From: a virus
Strand: one strand, 5' to 3'
Length of the DNA stretch: 26,902 nucleotides
Virus record (IMG/VR): IMGVR_UViG_3300032278_000098
Location: 1-26,902 of that record
The notes beneath the pieces were generated by a model, which ran no database searches, had not been told where the DNA came from, and was given only the letters and a program-made list of their open reading frames with translations. Both the position numbers and the translations under genes were made by a program. This document shows, piece after piece, positions 6,874 to 17,100 of the stretch. How positions within the stretch are numbered: the first letter of the stretch is position 1; every line of letters starts with the position of its first letter.

Positions 6874-9546
6874 ATGTCAGGAGCAGTTGATAAAAAAATA
6901 ATTGAAACAAGAGAGGAGTTGGATAATAGTCCATCTACTCATTTATCTGCGAGAACAGGGATCCTTAATTCTGTTACTCTAATAAGAGAATTTTCTGAAA
7001 CACGATTAAATGCACTATGTGAAGCCTTCACAGGAGGGAAAAATGAATCGGGAGTGGCCACGAATATGTCTCTTCACACCGTATGTCAATCGTTGGCCGC
7101 ACAGAGATTAATTTGTTATGGAGCAGGAGCTATAAAGGGTGCTACGCAAGGTATTAAAAAGTTTACCCTTCCAGCTTATCAAACAGTAAATGGTGCACTT
7201 GGTCTTACAGAACCGAATACTTCTTTTATGGGAATTAAGGCTACTGATATTGGCGAAACATTTACTATCAATTTAACAAGTTTGGCTGGAACACAGACAC
7301 AAGGTAGTAATACATTTAGTACTGATGTTCGGGATTATTATCTAGTTAGGTCAAGAGTAACTGGAGAATTAATAGACATTAATGATGATATTACTCCATA
7401 TTCTACACCAGATAGCGATACCGCTTTTGGTAATGCAATTGCTTGGGGTGAAGATGTAGGAAGTGAGGCCGGAACATGGAACGCAGACTTTGCAAAAGCG
7501 AACATTGCTAGTGTAGGATTACAAAGTGAGGGGTTATATAATGAATTACCTACCATGACATTACAAGACCATTTGACACAAGGTAGTAACACTCAGTACA
7601 CTACATTAGGAGCGGCATTCGGCCAGAAGTTTTATTTAAAGAGACATGCTGACTATGTGAACACATTTACTATCATTGGCACAACAACAGTAAATAGTAT
7701 AGAAGTAACAGGAATATCAGACACCGATCTCGCAAAAATTAAATATGGTGATGTGATTAGTGGTTCAGGAATTCCAGATGATAATGTAACAATCGCGGGA
7801 GTAAAAACTACAGATAGTAAAATCAGACTTAGTAATACAGGAATTGCAACCTCTGATGGAACGGTTACTCTTACTGTGAATAGTGTACCATTTGGATATC
7901 AAAAAGATGATATATTTTGTCAGATAGAAGTAGTCGGTGAAGGATTAGTAATAAATCAAGATTGGAAGCCAGTTGGTGATGACGCTGGAGGTTATGGTGG
8001 AACAGATGCAGGATCAGATGATTTATTAAATGCAAATACTTCTCAATTTATAGGATTAATGGGTTTCTTTGATCCAAATAATGGAAGTGCTAATGCAACG
8101 AATGATTTAACAAAAGGAGCAAGAGGTGATTGGGTTTCTGAAGGAAAAGAATACGGAGGAACTTCATATCCTTACATAGAACGAAACCCATTCTTTCCAG
8201 CAATAGGAGGAACACAAAAAGCGTATGCAGTAGATAATGGTGAAATTGTAGGAACACAACCTACAGGATTAGGTGAAGATGATATTCCTTCTGGAAGATA
8301 TGTTAGATGGGATGCAAAAAGAGCAGATGAGACTGGAGCCTTACCAGAACATAGATATAGTACTGATTGCGCTGAAAAATTCTATTATGAACCTCAAGCA
8401 AATGGAGCACTCGCAACGATAGGATCAGCAACTGCTATAGCAAGTCACCCTATGCCAAATACTGCAGAGCCACGTGCAACATTTCCAAGAACAGGTTTGG
8501 GAAGTGTAGTAACATTAGTACGAGCGGATGAAACATTAGCAGCAAGTACAAATGCATCTCAATCGATAGTTCCGCTGGATGATGTAATTACTACTCCCAC
8601 AGCTAATTCTACTACAGGAAGTGTACCGGCTGATACAAATGAATATACTTATAGAGTGAGTAGTGGGATAATTAGGCGGGGAGGGTGGAATGTCGATTAC
8701 ACAGGCCCTACACATAATTCGACTGGTGGAACTACAAACCCTACTGTCGGATTTACTTCTGCTGGAAGAACTGCAATAACTCCAACAGACTATGTTATTG
8801 TAACTAATTATGTATCAAGAAAATTGACAACCGATGGAAGTACAGCCAATGCAGATGTTGCATTTGTAACTGGAGTAATAGATGAATTACAAGGAACTAC
8901 AGCGGGTGGAGCTAAATTTCGTGATCCTATCATGGAAGGAGCATCCACTAAACACATGACTTCTGGTTCAGCGAATGATGCAAGTTTTGATACTTATATT
9001 TGTGCAACTACTGGAACAAATGCACTTGATACTGCATTGGCAGACATAAAATCATCATTAACTGCTTTCTACTCCGCGGCTGGGATGTCTAGTCGTGCTG
9101 ATGGTTGTACTGCAGGATTTGGTGCACCAAGTGGACAGAACAGAGGAACAGCTGCAGATTTTGATAATTTTAGTAGTCAAAATGGTCACGCAAAATGGGT
9201 AACATTTTCTACTGCTTCTGGTACTTTAGTAACTAACTTGGATGCGAGAATTGCGGAAATAGATGCACGTATTGGTAAGCCAACTCGTACTGGATCTCAA
9301 TCAACTGTAAGGGGTACACCACCTGCGATTTATGTGTCTGCAGTCCCCGCAGCAAATACTACTGGTGGTTATGCTCCTTATGGTAGATCAATTTATAATA
9401 GTTGCAATTATTTACTAGGAAAAGATCTTAAATTAATGACACAGTTAATACAAGATATTCAAAGTTTAAGTCAATTGGTTGGTTTAGTAGAAAAGGCTAG
9501 AAACAGATATGAAATTTATAATGGTAGAGCAAAGGAGTATAGCTAA
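6874..9546 (+). CDS. Large baseplate-associated structural protein, 890 aa
   Basis: No T4 counterpart is recognised. In marine T4-like phages a similar large structural protein follows gp5, from memory of the family pattern. The N-terminus (1-110) is mixed helical. Residues about 263-338 form a recurrent phage-surface module: VNSIEVTGIS, YGDVISGSGIPDDNVTIAGV and a Thr-rich strand end. The middle is Gly/Thr/Asn-rich beta-type sequence. Two heptad-like helices appear late (LDTALADIKSSL and LDARIAEIDARI). The last 60 residues are the most distinctive: GRSIYNSCNYLLGKDLKLM, then a Leu/Ile-rich helix and ARNRYEIYNGRAKEY, which looks like an oligomerisation or docking segment. It overlaps the next gene by TAATG. 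The composition suits a virion surface protein; the exact location in the baseplate is inferred only from neighbours. Confidence 0.82.
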   Translation: MSGAVDKKIIETREELDNSPSTHLSARTGILNSVTLIREFSETRLNALCEAFTGGKNESGVATNMSLHTVCQSLAAQRLICYGAGAIKGATQGIKKFTLPAYQTVNGALGLTEPNTSFMGIKATDIGETFTINLTSLAGTQTQGSNTFSTDVRDYYLVRSRVTGELIDINDDITPYSTPDSDTAFGNAIAWGEDVGSEAGTWNADFAKANIASVGLQSEGLYNELPTMTLQDHLTQGSNTQYTTLGAAFGQKFYLKRHADYVNTFTIIGTTTVNSIEVTGISDTDLAKIKYGDVISGSGIPDDNVTIAGVKTTDSKIRLSNTGIATSDGTVTLTVNSVPFGYQKDDIFCQIEVVGEGLVINQDWKPVGDDAGGYGGTDAGSDDLLNANTSQFIGLMGFFDPNNGSANATNDLTKGARGDWVSEGKEYGGTSYPYIERNPFFPAIGGTQKAYAVDNGEIVGTQPTGLGEDDIPSGRYVRWDAKRADETGALPEHRYSTDCAEKFYYEPQANGALATIGSATAIASHPMPNTAEPRATFPRTGLGSVVTLVRADETLAASTNASQSIVPLDDVITTPTANSTTGSVPADTNEYTYRVSSGIIRRGGWNVDYTGPTHNSTGGTTNPTVGFTSAGRTAITPTDYVIVTNYVSRKLTTDGSTANADVAFVTGVIDELQGTTAGGAKFRDPIMEGASTKHMTSGSANDASFDTYICATTGTNALDTALADIKSSLTAFYSAAGMSSRADGCTAGFGAPSGQNRGTAADFDNFSSQNGHAKWVTFSTASGTLVTNLDARIAEIDARIGKPTRTGSQSTVRGTPPAIYVSAVPAANTTGGYAPYGRSIYNSCNYLLGKDLKLMTQLIQDIQSLSQLVGLVEKARNRYEIYNGRAKEYS

Positions 9547-9728
9547 TGGCTGAAGAAAATAAATGGAAAGAAGCAGAATTAAGAAGAGATGATATTAAGA
9601 AATTGTTAGAAAATACTAAACAACTTGCTGGAATGTATTCGGAGATCATGGGAATAAAAAAACAAGCTTGGGAAAATGTATTAAGGGCAAAGATTAGAAA
9701 AGCTGAAAAGGAAAAACAAAATGGCTGA
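9546..9728 (+). CDS. Small charged helical protein, 60 aa
   Basis: This short protein has about one third Lys/Arg/Glu/Asp and is predicted by eye to be almost fully helical, with heptad-like spacing through LRRDDIKKLLENTKQLAGMY and a basic C-terminal tail. It overlaps the upstream gene by TAATG and the downstream gene by eight bases (ATGGCTGA, shared in different frames). The tight overlap on both sides supports it as a real gene. A role as a coiled-coil partner or chaperone of one of the two large neighbours is plausible but not shown. Confidence 0.75.
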   Translation: MAEENKWKEAELRRDDIKKLLENTKQLAGMYSEIMGIKKQAWENVLRAKIRKAEKEKQNG

Positions 9729-11796
9729 ATTTAGTGCACTATTAACGGCGAAGGCCGAATGGAAACCCCATCAGATTGCGAAGGCGGGGGATATTGCATC
9801 GTTAGCGGCCGCAGCCACTACTCTTGCTGAAACTGTTAAAAGTACTCTTTCTCTTGCTAGTGCTGGAATGGAAGTGGTCAAACTTTTAGCCACACTTCAA
9901 AATATTAATCCCCTTTTAGTAGCATTGGAGGCTTTAGCAGATGAAGTACTTAAACAAATTCAAGATTTAAAAGAAGCTGGTTATTGGTACTTATATGTTG
10001 ATCCTTATTATGAAGGAAATGTATCACCAAAACAAAAATATAATTATGGTTTTGAACAATTAAGAAACAAGGCCGGAGAACTAATATGGGAAATGAAAGA
10101 TAGCAAGACAGAACAATGGAAAGATTCTCAGCCTGGTGATCCTGTCCCCACATTAGCACAGATTAATGAGGGAGTGGCAAAACCACATTATGCTTCTCCT
10201 AGAAAACTAATTCCTGGTGGATATGATAGAGACAATCCATTACTAGATCCTCTTAGGAGTCCGAATGAGGGTGGAGCAAGTAAGTTCCCCCAATTTACAG
10301 TAAAAGAAGTAATTACGGAATTTACAAAAGCATTTGATGATGAGGGTGATGTTCCCAGATATAAATTATTGGGAGAGGTTTCTGCTGCACCGAAAGCGGG
10401 GGTAATAGTATATGATACTGATGGTAATGCTTATACAGGATGGGACCCTAAAAAAGATTTTGGATTAGAATTATTCGATAAAGGTAAAGCAAGTGAAGAT
10501 GGTTCAACCGTTAAAAATTATGTGGCGGCAAGAAAGGCTCTTAATTCTAAACAAAGCATAGGTAAACCTAATATTTTAGGAAATACAGAATTTGACGGTG
10601 GGTCTGGAGCAATAGCAATTATTATTGCCTCTGGAGATTTTCAAGAATTTGTTGAAGTTTTTAATAAGTTCTCTCAAATGTTTTCTGATATTCCTGAATT
10701 TGCACCCAACACCGGTCAAAATTTATTAGATTCATTAGAACAGATTATTACTCCAAATCAAGTTACAGTTAAATTGACTCAAGTTGATACTAAGTATCAA
10801 TCGTTTGTAGTGGGTGATATTATAGGAGGAAAAATATATAGTAGTATGGGGGAAATTGCGGAGATCGTTGAAGGTTCTGTAGTTCCAACAGTTATGATAG
10901 GAAGAAAAGCGGTAGCAGATACAGATGATGAGGGATTTATATCAACTACTATGACGGATTATAATATGAATGAAGTTGAAAGATGGATTGATATGGAAGT
11001 AATATTAAATCCAATTAGAAATCTTGATGGATTAAACCCCTGGATTTCTGGTGATATGGTTGTGGAGATGGAACAAAGAGGAACTAGTGGAACTACAGGA
11101 GATGATGTGTTTCCTAATTATGTTTTCAAGGGTGGTGATACTACAGAATTACCAAAAGATCTAAGGATATATCCAAAGGTAGCAATAGTTGCAATGGAAA
11201 AGTTAATGATTCTCCCAGCTTCAACTCCGCCCGATTTTGGAGGAATTCAAATTAAAGATATTGTTCCTGGCTGGGGTGAATTTTTTCAACTATTAGAAAA
11301 TTTTGTATTACAATTAAAGGGGATGATTTCAGATTCGGCAAGTTTTATTCAAGACATGATTGATATGATTAAACAGGTTGAAGCATTTTTACAATATTTG
11401 ATTGATCTTATTGACGAGTTTTTAAAATTTTTTCAAATAACATTACCATCTGCAGGTGTGTATGCCCTTTACATTCCTAATCAAAGTGGGGGTAATGACG
11501 GAATAGTGGCCGAACTTAAATCTGCAAAAGGAATTCCAGATTTAGGATATGCGGCAGGACTATTATTTGTCGGTACAGAGGGGGATAAACTTATTGCAGG
11601 AGGGGGTAGTAAAAACCCAATAGATTTATTAGCACTAGTATTAGGTCTTCTTGATAGCGAGGAGCCGGCCCCAGAAGCCTCCACAACGGCCGCTGATGCC
11701 GCTGCCGCACTTGGTCAAGCAGTTGGCGGTTCTGACAAAGACGAATGGAAAGATAAGAGTACTGGAGATAAACTAGCTTCAATGTTATTCAGATAA
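9721..11796 (+). CDS. Large baseplate-associated structural protein, 691 aa
   Basis: The family is not recognised. The N-terminus (about 20-85) is an Ala/Leu-rich helical stretch, followed by aromatic YWYLYVDPYYEG. The middle (about 215-450) is mixed alpha/beta, with YKLLGEVSAAPKAGVIVYDT and MVVEMEQRG segments. A long hydrophobic, amphipathic helical region lies at about 515-575 (for example QYLIDLIDEFLKFFQI). It is followed by YALYIPNQSGGNDGIV and GYAAGLLFVGTEG, then an Ala-rich tail. The helical region has regular acidic residues, so an oligomer interface is more likely than a membrane span. It closes the first late unit: 47 bases of non-coding DNA with a new promoter motif follow. Structural role is inferred from position, size and lack of enzyme motifs. 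Confidence 0.8.
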   Translation: MAEFSALLTAKAEWKPHQIAKAGDIASLAAAATTLAETVKSTLSLASAGMEVVKLLATLQNINPLLVALEALADEVLKQIQDLKEAGYWYLYVDPYYEGNVSPKQKYNYGFEQLRNKAGELIWEMKDSKTEQWKDSQPGDPVPTLAQINEGVAKPHYASPRKLIPGGYDRDNPLLDPLRSPNEGGASKFPQFTVKEVITEFTKAFDDEGDVPRYKLLGEVSAAPKAGVIVYDTDGNAYTGWDPKKDFGLELFDKGKASEDGSTVKNYVAARKALNSKQSIGKPNILGNTEFDGGSGAIAIIIASGDFQEFVEVFNKFSQMFSDIPEFAPNTGQNLLDSLEQIITPNQVTVKLTQVDTKYQSFVVGDIIGGKIYSSMGEIAEIVEGSVVPTVMIGRKAVADTDDEGFISTTMTDYNMNEVERWIDMEVILNPIRNLDGLNPWISGDMVVEMEQRGTSGTTGDDVFPNYVFKGGDTTELPKDLRIYPKVAIVAMEKLMILPASTPPDFGGIQIKDIVPGWGEFFQLLENFVLQLKGMISDSASFIQDMIDMIKQVEAFLQYLIDLIDEFLKFFQITLPSAGVYALYIPNQSGGNDGIVAELKSAKGIPDLGYAAGLLFVGTEGDKLIAGGGSKNPIDLLALVLGLLDSEEPAPEASTTAADAAAALGQAVGGSDKDEWKDKSTGDKLASMLFR

Positions 11797-11823
11797 ACCG
11801 ATTTCACTATTATTTTAATTTAA

Positions 11824-11831
11824 CTAAATAT
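11824..11831 (+). promoter_or_regulatory. Late-promoter-like motif CTAAATAT before gp25
   Basis: The core ACTAAATAT is shared exactly with the site before gp8 and differs from the T4 late consensus TATAAATA by offset and one position. It lies in the only gap between the 691-residue gene and gp25. It ends only 12 bases before the gp25 ATG, so a T4-like start point would give a very short leader. Confidence 0.55.
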
Positions 11832-11843
11832 TAAGAGCAAGAT

Positions 11844-12236
11844 ATGGCTACTACATACGGAAAAGATTACGTTGATTTTGACATGGATTTTACAAAACAT
11901 CCAGCTCATGGAGATTTGTCTACTATCAAAAAATCAACAGCTATTAGTAGGTCTATAAAAAACCTATTAAGTACGAATGCAAATGAAAGACTATTTCAAC
12001 CAAGCATAGATAGTGGAATTGGAATTCTTTTATTTGAAAATTTCAGTAAGCTTACAACTTCTAGGTTAGAAAAGACAATTAAACATACTATAGAGAAATA
12101 TGAACCTAGAGCAAAAATAGCAAATATAACTGTAAAAGCCAAAGAAGATGAAAACGCATATGAAGTAATTATAATTTATATGCCAGATAATGATATACAA
12201 GAAACGACACTAGAAGTCTATTTACAGAGGACATAA
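11844..12236 (+). CDS. 25: Baseplate wedge protein gp25
   Basis: This is a homologue of T4 gp25 (132 residues; here 130) and of TssE in type VI secretion. It sits in the wedge core with gp6 and gp53 and links the baseplate to the first sheath ring. The family EPR motif is present as Y-E87-P88-R89, preceded by the helix LEKTIKHTIEKY. The N-terminal DFDMDFTKHP and the segment NLLSTNANERLFQPSIDSGI (about 40-59) match the family's signature. It opens the second late unit; its ribosome binding site (AAGAGCAAG) is weak. It is followed within three bases by gp6, its structural partner, as in T4. Confidence 0.95.
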   Translation: MATTYGKDYVDFDMDFTKHPAHGDLSTIKKSTAISRSIKNLLSTNANERLFQPSIDSGIGILLFENFSKLTTSRLEKTIKHTIEKYEPRAKIANITVKAKEDENAYEVIIIYMPDNDIQETTLEVYLQRT

Positions 12237-12239
12237 CAC

Positions 12240-14117
12240 ATGGCAAGCTCAGCGGGTAAACTTAATATATCAGAATTAGACTTCGCAAAAATTAAAGAAA
12301 ATCTCACAGGATTTTTAACAAGTCAATCTGATTTTGTAGGATATAATTTTAAAGGTTCTTCTTTTGATGTTCTCCTTGACATAATGGCATATAATACTCA
12401 TTATAATTCATATTATGCAAATATGATTGCTAATGAGATGTTCTTAGATTCCGCTTCTCTTAGAAATTCTGTTGTAGCAAGAGCAAAACATCTTGGTTAT
12501 CGGCCCCGTTCTGCACAAGGATCATTGGCCGCAGTTACACTTACTATTACTCCAACCGGCTCTCCTCCTTCTATAAGTATTCCCAAAAATACACAATTTC
12601 AGGCTGAAGTATCGGGTATATCATATATTTGGTGTACTTCTAATTCTCATTCAGTAAACATTAATGCCAATGGTGTTTATACTGTAGATAGTATAGATCT
12701 TAACCAGGGGATACCTTCAACATTTAGATATACAGCAAATACAGGTGATCCAGATCAAAAATATATTCTTCCTAATGCAAATACAGATATAAGTACTTTA
12801 GAAGTTTCTGTTCAAGTATCTGCTAGTGATTCCGAAACAGTAGTATATACAGAAGCTACTGATATCACTACTGTAAACTCTATTTCAACAGTTTATTTTA
12901 TAGATGAAATCGAAGATGGGAAATTTGAAGTTCAATTTGGTGATGGAATATTAGGAAAAATATTAGCAAATGGAAATATTGTTATATTGTCAAGTTTAAC
13001 TTGTGATGCTGATGCGACTAATGGAGCTAAAGCATTTTCGGTTGTGACTGATGTTGGTGGATATTCTAATGTAAAAATAGAAACCACCTCTTCCGCTTCA
13101 GGCGGAGCTGTACCCGCAGATATTGATGAGATTAAATTCAATGCACCCAAAAATTTCGATGCTCAAAATCGATGTGTCACAATTCATGATTATGTAGCTT
13201 TAGTTAAAAGAGATTATGGTGATGCACAAGCAGTTGTTGCTTGGGGTGGAGAAGATGCAGATCCCCCAATTTATGGAAAAGTTTATGTAGCTATTAAACC
13301 AACATCCGGAACAGTTCTTTCAGAAGCTTCTAAAAAGTTCGTTCAAGATGAAATATTGGCAAAAAGAAATATTGTTGGAATTACTCCAGAAGTTGTAGAT
13401 CCGGATTATATGTATTTAAAGGTTAGTAGTACAGTTAAATATGATTCCGGTAAAACTACAAATAGTGCATCAGTACTTAAATCAACAGTAACCACCGCAG
13501 TTACAGATTTTGGAGATACCAATTTAAAAAACTTTGACAAAGGATTTAGATATTCAAAATTAATTCAAGCAATTGATGAAGCAGAAATTTCCGTTAAAAG
13601 TAATCAAACTTCCCTTCAACTAAAAAGATTACTTTATCCATTATTGGGATCGAGTGGAGCCTATACTCTACCATTTTCTAATCAGGTCTATCACCCCTCA
13701 AATACTTTTTGGGGTGCAGTAACTAGTGGAGTATTTGGATATTACGATTCTGCAAATACATTATGGGATGAATGTAGATTACAAGATAATAATGGAACTC
13801 TTGAAGTGTATAGAACTTCAGGAGAAGATCGAATCATTGTTAATAATAATGTAGGAACAATGACTTACCTCACCGGAAAAATGGAACTTAAAGATTATAA
13901 ACCAATCTCTGTAGGTTCTGAAACTACTGGAAATACTACACCATTAGAGTTTTTTGTTACACCATCTTCATCAGATGTTAATCCTCTCAGAGAACAAATT
14001 ATCTTAATCGAATCAGATGATATTACTATTACAATGTTGGATGATGCTGGAACAGGTACGTATGTCGAAGGCACTATAGCAACTACTGATGGTACAACTC
14101 TCTCAACTGGGTATTAA
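12240..14117 (+). CDS. 6: Baseplate wedge protein gp6 (baseplate J-like)
   Basis: This is the main scaffold of the baseplate wedge; dimers of gp6 form the continuous inner ring. It has 625 residues against 660 in T4 gp6. The N-terminus has LNISELDFAKIKENLTGFL, then DFVGYNFKGSSFDVLLDIMA and NEMFLDSASLRNSVVARAK with LGYRPRSA, the classic marine gp6 pattern. Residues about 304-355 carry the J-like core: CVTIHDYVALVKRDYGDAQA, then VVAWGGEDADPPIYGKVYVA. The C-terminal quarter is beta-rich (YPLLGSSGAYTLPF and onwards), with a Thr/Gly-rich end. It lies between gp25 and the gp7-position giant gene. Its stop is followed after two bases by the next start. Confidence 0.94.
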   Translation: MASSAGKLNISELDFAKIKENLTGFLTSQSDFVGYNFKGSSFDVLLDIMAYNTHYNSYYANMIANEMFLDSASLRNSVVARAKHLGYRPRSAQGSLAAVTLTITPTGSPPSISIPKNTQFQAEVSGISYIWCTSNSHSVNINANGVYTVDSIDLNQGIPSTFRYTANTGDPDQKYILPNANTDISTLEVSVQVSASDSETVVYTEATDITTVNSISTVYFIDEIEDGKFEVQFGDGILGKILANGNIVILSSLTCDADATNGAKAFSVVTDVGGYSNVKIETTSSASGGAVPADIDEIKFNAPKNFDAQNRCVTIHDYVALVKRDYGDAQAVVAWGGEDADPPIYGKVYVAIKPTSGTVLSEASKKFVQDEILAKRNIVGITPEVVDPDYMYLKVSSTVKYDSGKTTNSASVLKSTVTTAVTDFGDTNLKNFDKGFRYSKLIQAIDEAEISVKSNQTSLQLKRLLYPLLGSSGAYTLPFSNQVYHPSNTFWGAVTSGVFGYYDSANTLWDECRLQDNNGTLEVYRTSGEDRIIVNNNVGTMTYLTGKMELKDYKPISVGSETTGNTTPLEFFVTPSSSDVNPLREQIILIESDDITITMLDDAGTGTYVEGTIATTDGTTLSTGY

Positions 14118-14119
14118 AC

Positions 14120-17100
14120 GTGGCTGTAGTCAAAGATAAAAAAGATGTATCTGTTTTATTGGAAACTCAGTTACCAGAGTTTATAAACGCCCAACATCCG
14201 AAGTTCAAAAAATTCATAGAAAAATACTATGAATTTATGGAATCCCACCAACTTTATTTTGGCACCTCATTTACATTCAATGATGACAAGCTAGTAGATG
14301 AATCAGATGGTACTAGCTATTTTTTATATGAAGATGGTGTTCGCCTTCAATTAGAGTCTGAACGTGATACGGCCGGTAATGCAAATCTCATGTTCTCACT
14401 TGGAGAAACCCTTACAGGTAATATAAGTGGAGCAACCGCAGTTGTTTCTGGTACAAAAGGTAATACTATTGCTTTTGTAAAATCTTCTAGCGTAGCAGGA
14501 TTTACATACGGAGAAAAACTTACAGGTAGTGTCACCGGTTCATACGGCACTTTAGCAAATGGTATTGTTGATGGAATATTCCCCACAGCCTCAGTAGATT
14601 CTTTTCGTTCAAAAGCACCCGCCGCAGCAATAAGAGAATTATCTTTAGACCAAGATATTGATACTACATCTATTGGTCTTATTGAAGATGCATGGAAAAA
14701 AGAATTTTATACAAATATTCCAACGACAGCAGTTACAGATAGACGACAACTTCTTAAAAGAATGAAGCAGGTCTATAGGTCAAAAGGAAATGAGGCTTCT
14801 TTTAGTTGGTTATTTCAATCATTGTTTAATAAAGAAGATATAGAATTTTATTATCCCAAAACAGATCTATTGAAACTATCTGATGGGAAATGGGCACTTG
14901 ATAAATCAATTAAAATTATAACAGCCGGTGCAAATAATATTAATTTATTCACTGGTAGAAGAATCACGGGTGCACTTTCCAAGTGTACCGCTATGGTGGA
15001 AAAACAACTTACTTCTTTTGCGGGAGCTCTTGAAGTTACTGAATTAACATTATCAGATGTTGTGCAGGGCGTTGTTGACGGAGTATTGTTTTATTTCAAG
15101 CCCGCTGAAGTAATTACATCCGAAACTGATATAGATGGATTATATGCAGAAGCAGTCACATCAGGAATTTTACAAACTGTTACTGTAGATGTTGGTGGAA
15201 CCAACTATGTAGTCGGTGATGAAATTCATGTTGCTGGTGGTGGAGGCCAAGGCGCACGTGCGAGAGTTTCATCTATTTTAGATTCTGTTGTTGAGGGTAT
15301 TGATGTTATAGATTCTGGAGATGGATATGCCGTAGGAGATCAAGTTGACTTTATTAATGATGGAACCGGTGGAAGTGGAGCGGCAGGACAAGTCCAATCA
15401 ATTATTTCTACAGGTGCAATATTAAGAAATACAGATCTCGTATCTGCTTTTCAATTAAAACAAATAGCGGCTTCAGACTATACATCAACACTTATTGGAC
15501 ACAATGCTAATACAGCTTTGTTTGGTAATTCTTCTCTAACATTTTCTGCAGGAATTAAAGCAAGTTCCGCAAAACTTTATGGCTCCACAGGTAACTATGA
15601 TGCTACCTTACATATTCTTGCCGGAGATAGAATTGCGAAGGTCGCAAGTGTAAACACATCAGGCGTAACCCTTACACAATCAGTAAAAACTGTTACTCTT
15701 TCAACGGGCCTCTCTGATAATGAAAAAATAGATATTGTTGGTGGTAAACTTACTTATGCAAACGCGAATACTAATATTGTTACAGGATTTTCCAGTAATA
15801 CTGTTTTACTAGTTAGGGATACTCACACAATTGGAGCGGGTCAAGCATTCACCGTTGATTATGCAAGCAATACTTATTGGGGTACAGTTATTAGTGCCAA
15901 TACTACCGCATTTTTATATTCTGTTGGTTCTTATTATCGTGATAATGACATAGATGCTTTGACTGTACAGAATTTTGTTAATGATGATAACATCATAGTA
16001 TATAATAATAAATTTACTAAATTGGGAGCCGCAGTCGCGGGTTCAGGTGTAGATGCACATAATATGCATAATGGCGTTACCTTTCAAGCTGGTAATACTC
16101 CCGCCGCTGTAACAACTAATACTTTTACTATGGTTGATGCTCATGGTGCATTACCCGATGTAATTGCTGTTTGTAATGGTGCTCTCAATATGACTTCTGT
16201 TGATGTTGGAGCAATTGATACATTTGCACTTACATCAGGTGGAGGTGGATATGAAACATCACCTCCTGTTAGTGTTGCTAATAATTATACTCCAACTTTA
16301 GGAAATGCATTAGATGTAGTAGGTGCTCCTAACGCCTTGCTTAATGTAAATTTACATTCATTTACTTCAGGAACAATTGCACAAGATGGTAATGTAGTCA
16401 CCTTAACTAGTGAAGATTCATTTCCGGATGCGAATTCTGGAGTACTTACACTTACATACGCAAATGGAGCTACAGATAATGTAACTGCAGTTACTAATTC
16501 TACTGTTATTAGAGTAGCTACAGAGAAAATTTTTGGACTTGGTACGGGTGATCTTCCCGATAAGCAAACCTATTCTCTTTCATACATGGCTCTTGCAAAT
16601 AACATCACAAAAAACACTTTACTCTATAATGATGATTATTCTGCAAGGGGAAGAGTTCTTGATTTTATAGACAAGGGAACTTTATCTACCGCCAATCCAT
16701 ACATTGCTAACGGCAACACAACTCTTAGAGTGGATATGACTACCACTCAAGATTTTGGTTCAACAGTAGAACATATATTATTAGAAGAAAAAGATTTTCA
16801 TAATGACAGATATTCCCATGAAAAACTTCTACTTGAATCAGCTACAGTTGGATCTGCTCAAGGTGGAGGTGGTATATTTTTAACAGAAGATTGCGTTGAA
16901 TTCATTATAACAGAAGCAGATGATCTACTTGTTGCAGAAGATGAAACAAGATTTTATACAGAAGCCACAACAGGTGAACGTGTTACCGCACATAGTAATG
17001 TCGTTTCTACATACACCACAGGAACTATGGCTCAATCGGGGACTACAGTTACAGGAGTTGGTACTACATTTCCTAATGACTCGGTTCGTGGAACTATTAC

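Noticed and set aside
11265-11442. Membrane-spanning segment in the 691-residue protein
   Set aside because: The hydrophobic stretch carries regular Asp, Glu, Lys and Gln residues, fitting an amphipathic oligomer helix better than a membrane span.
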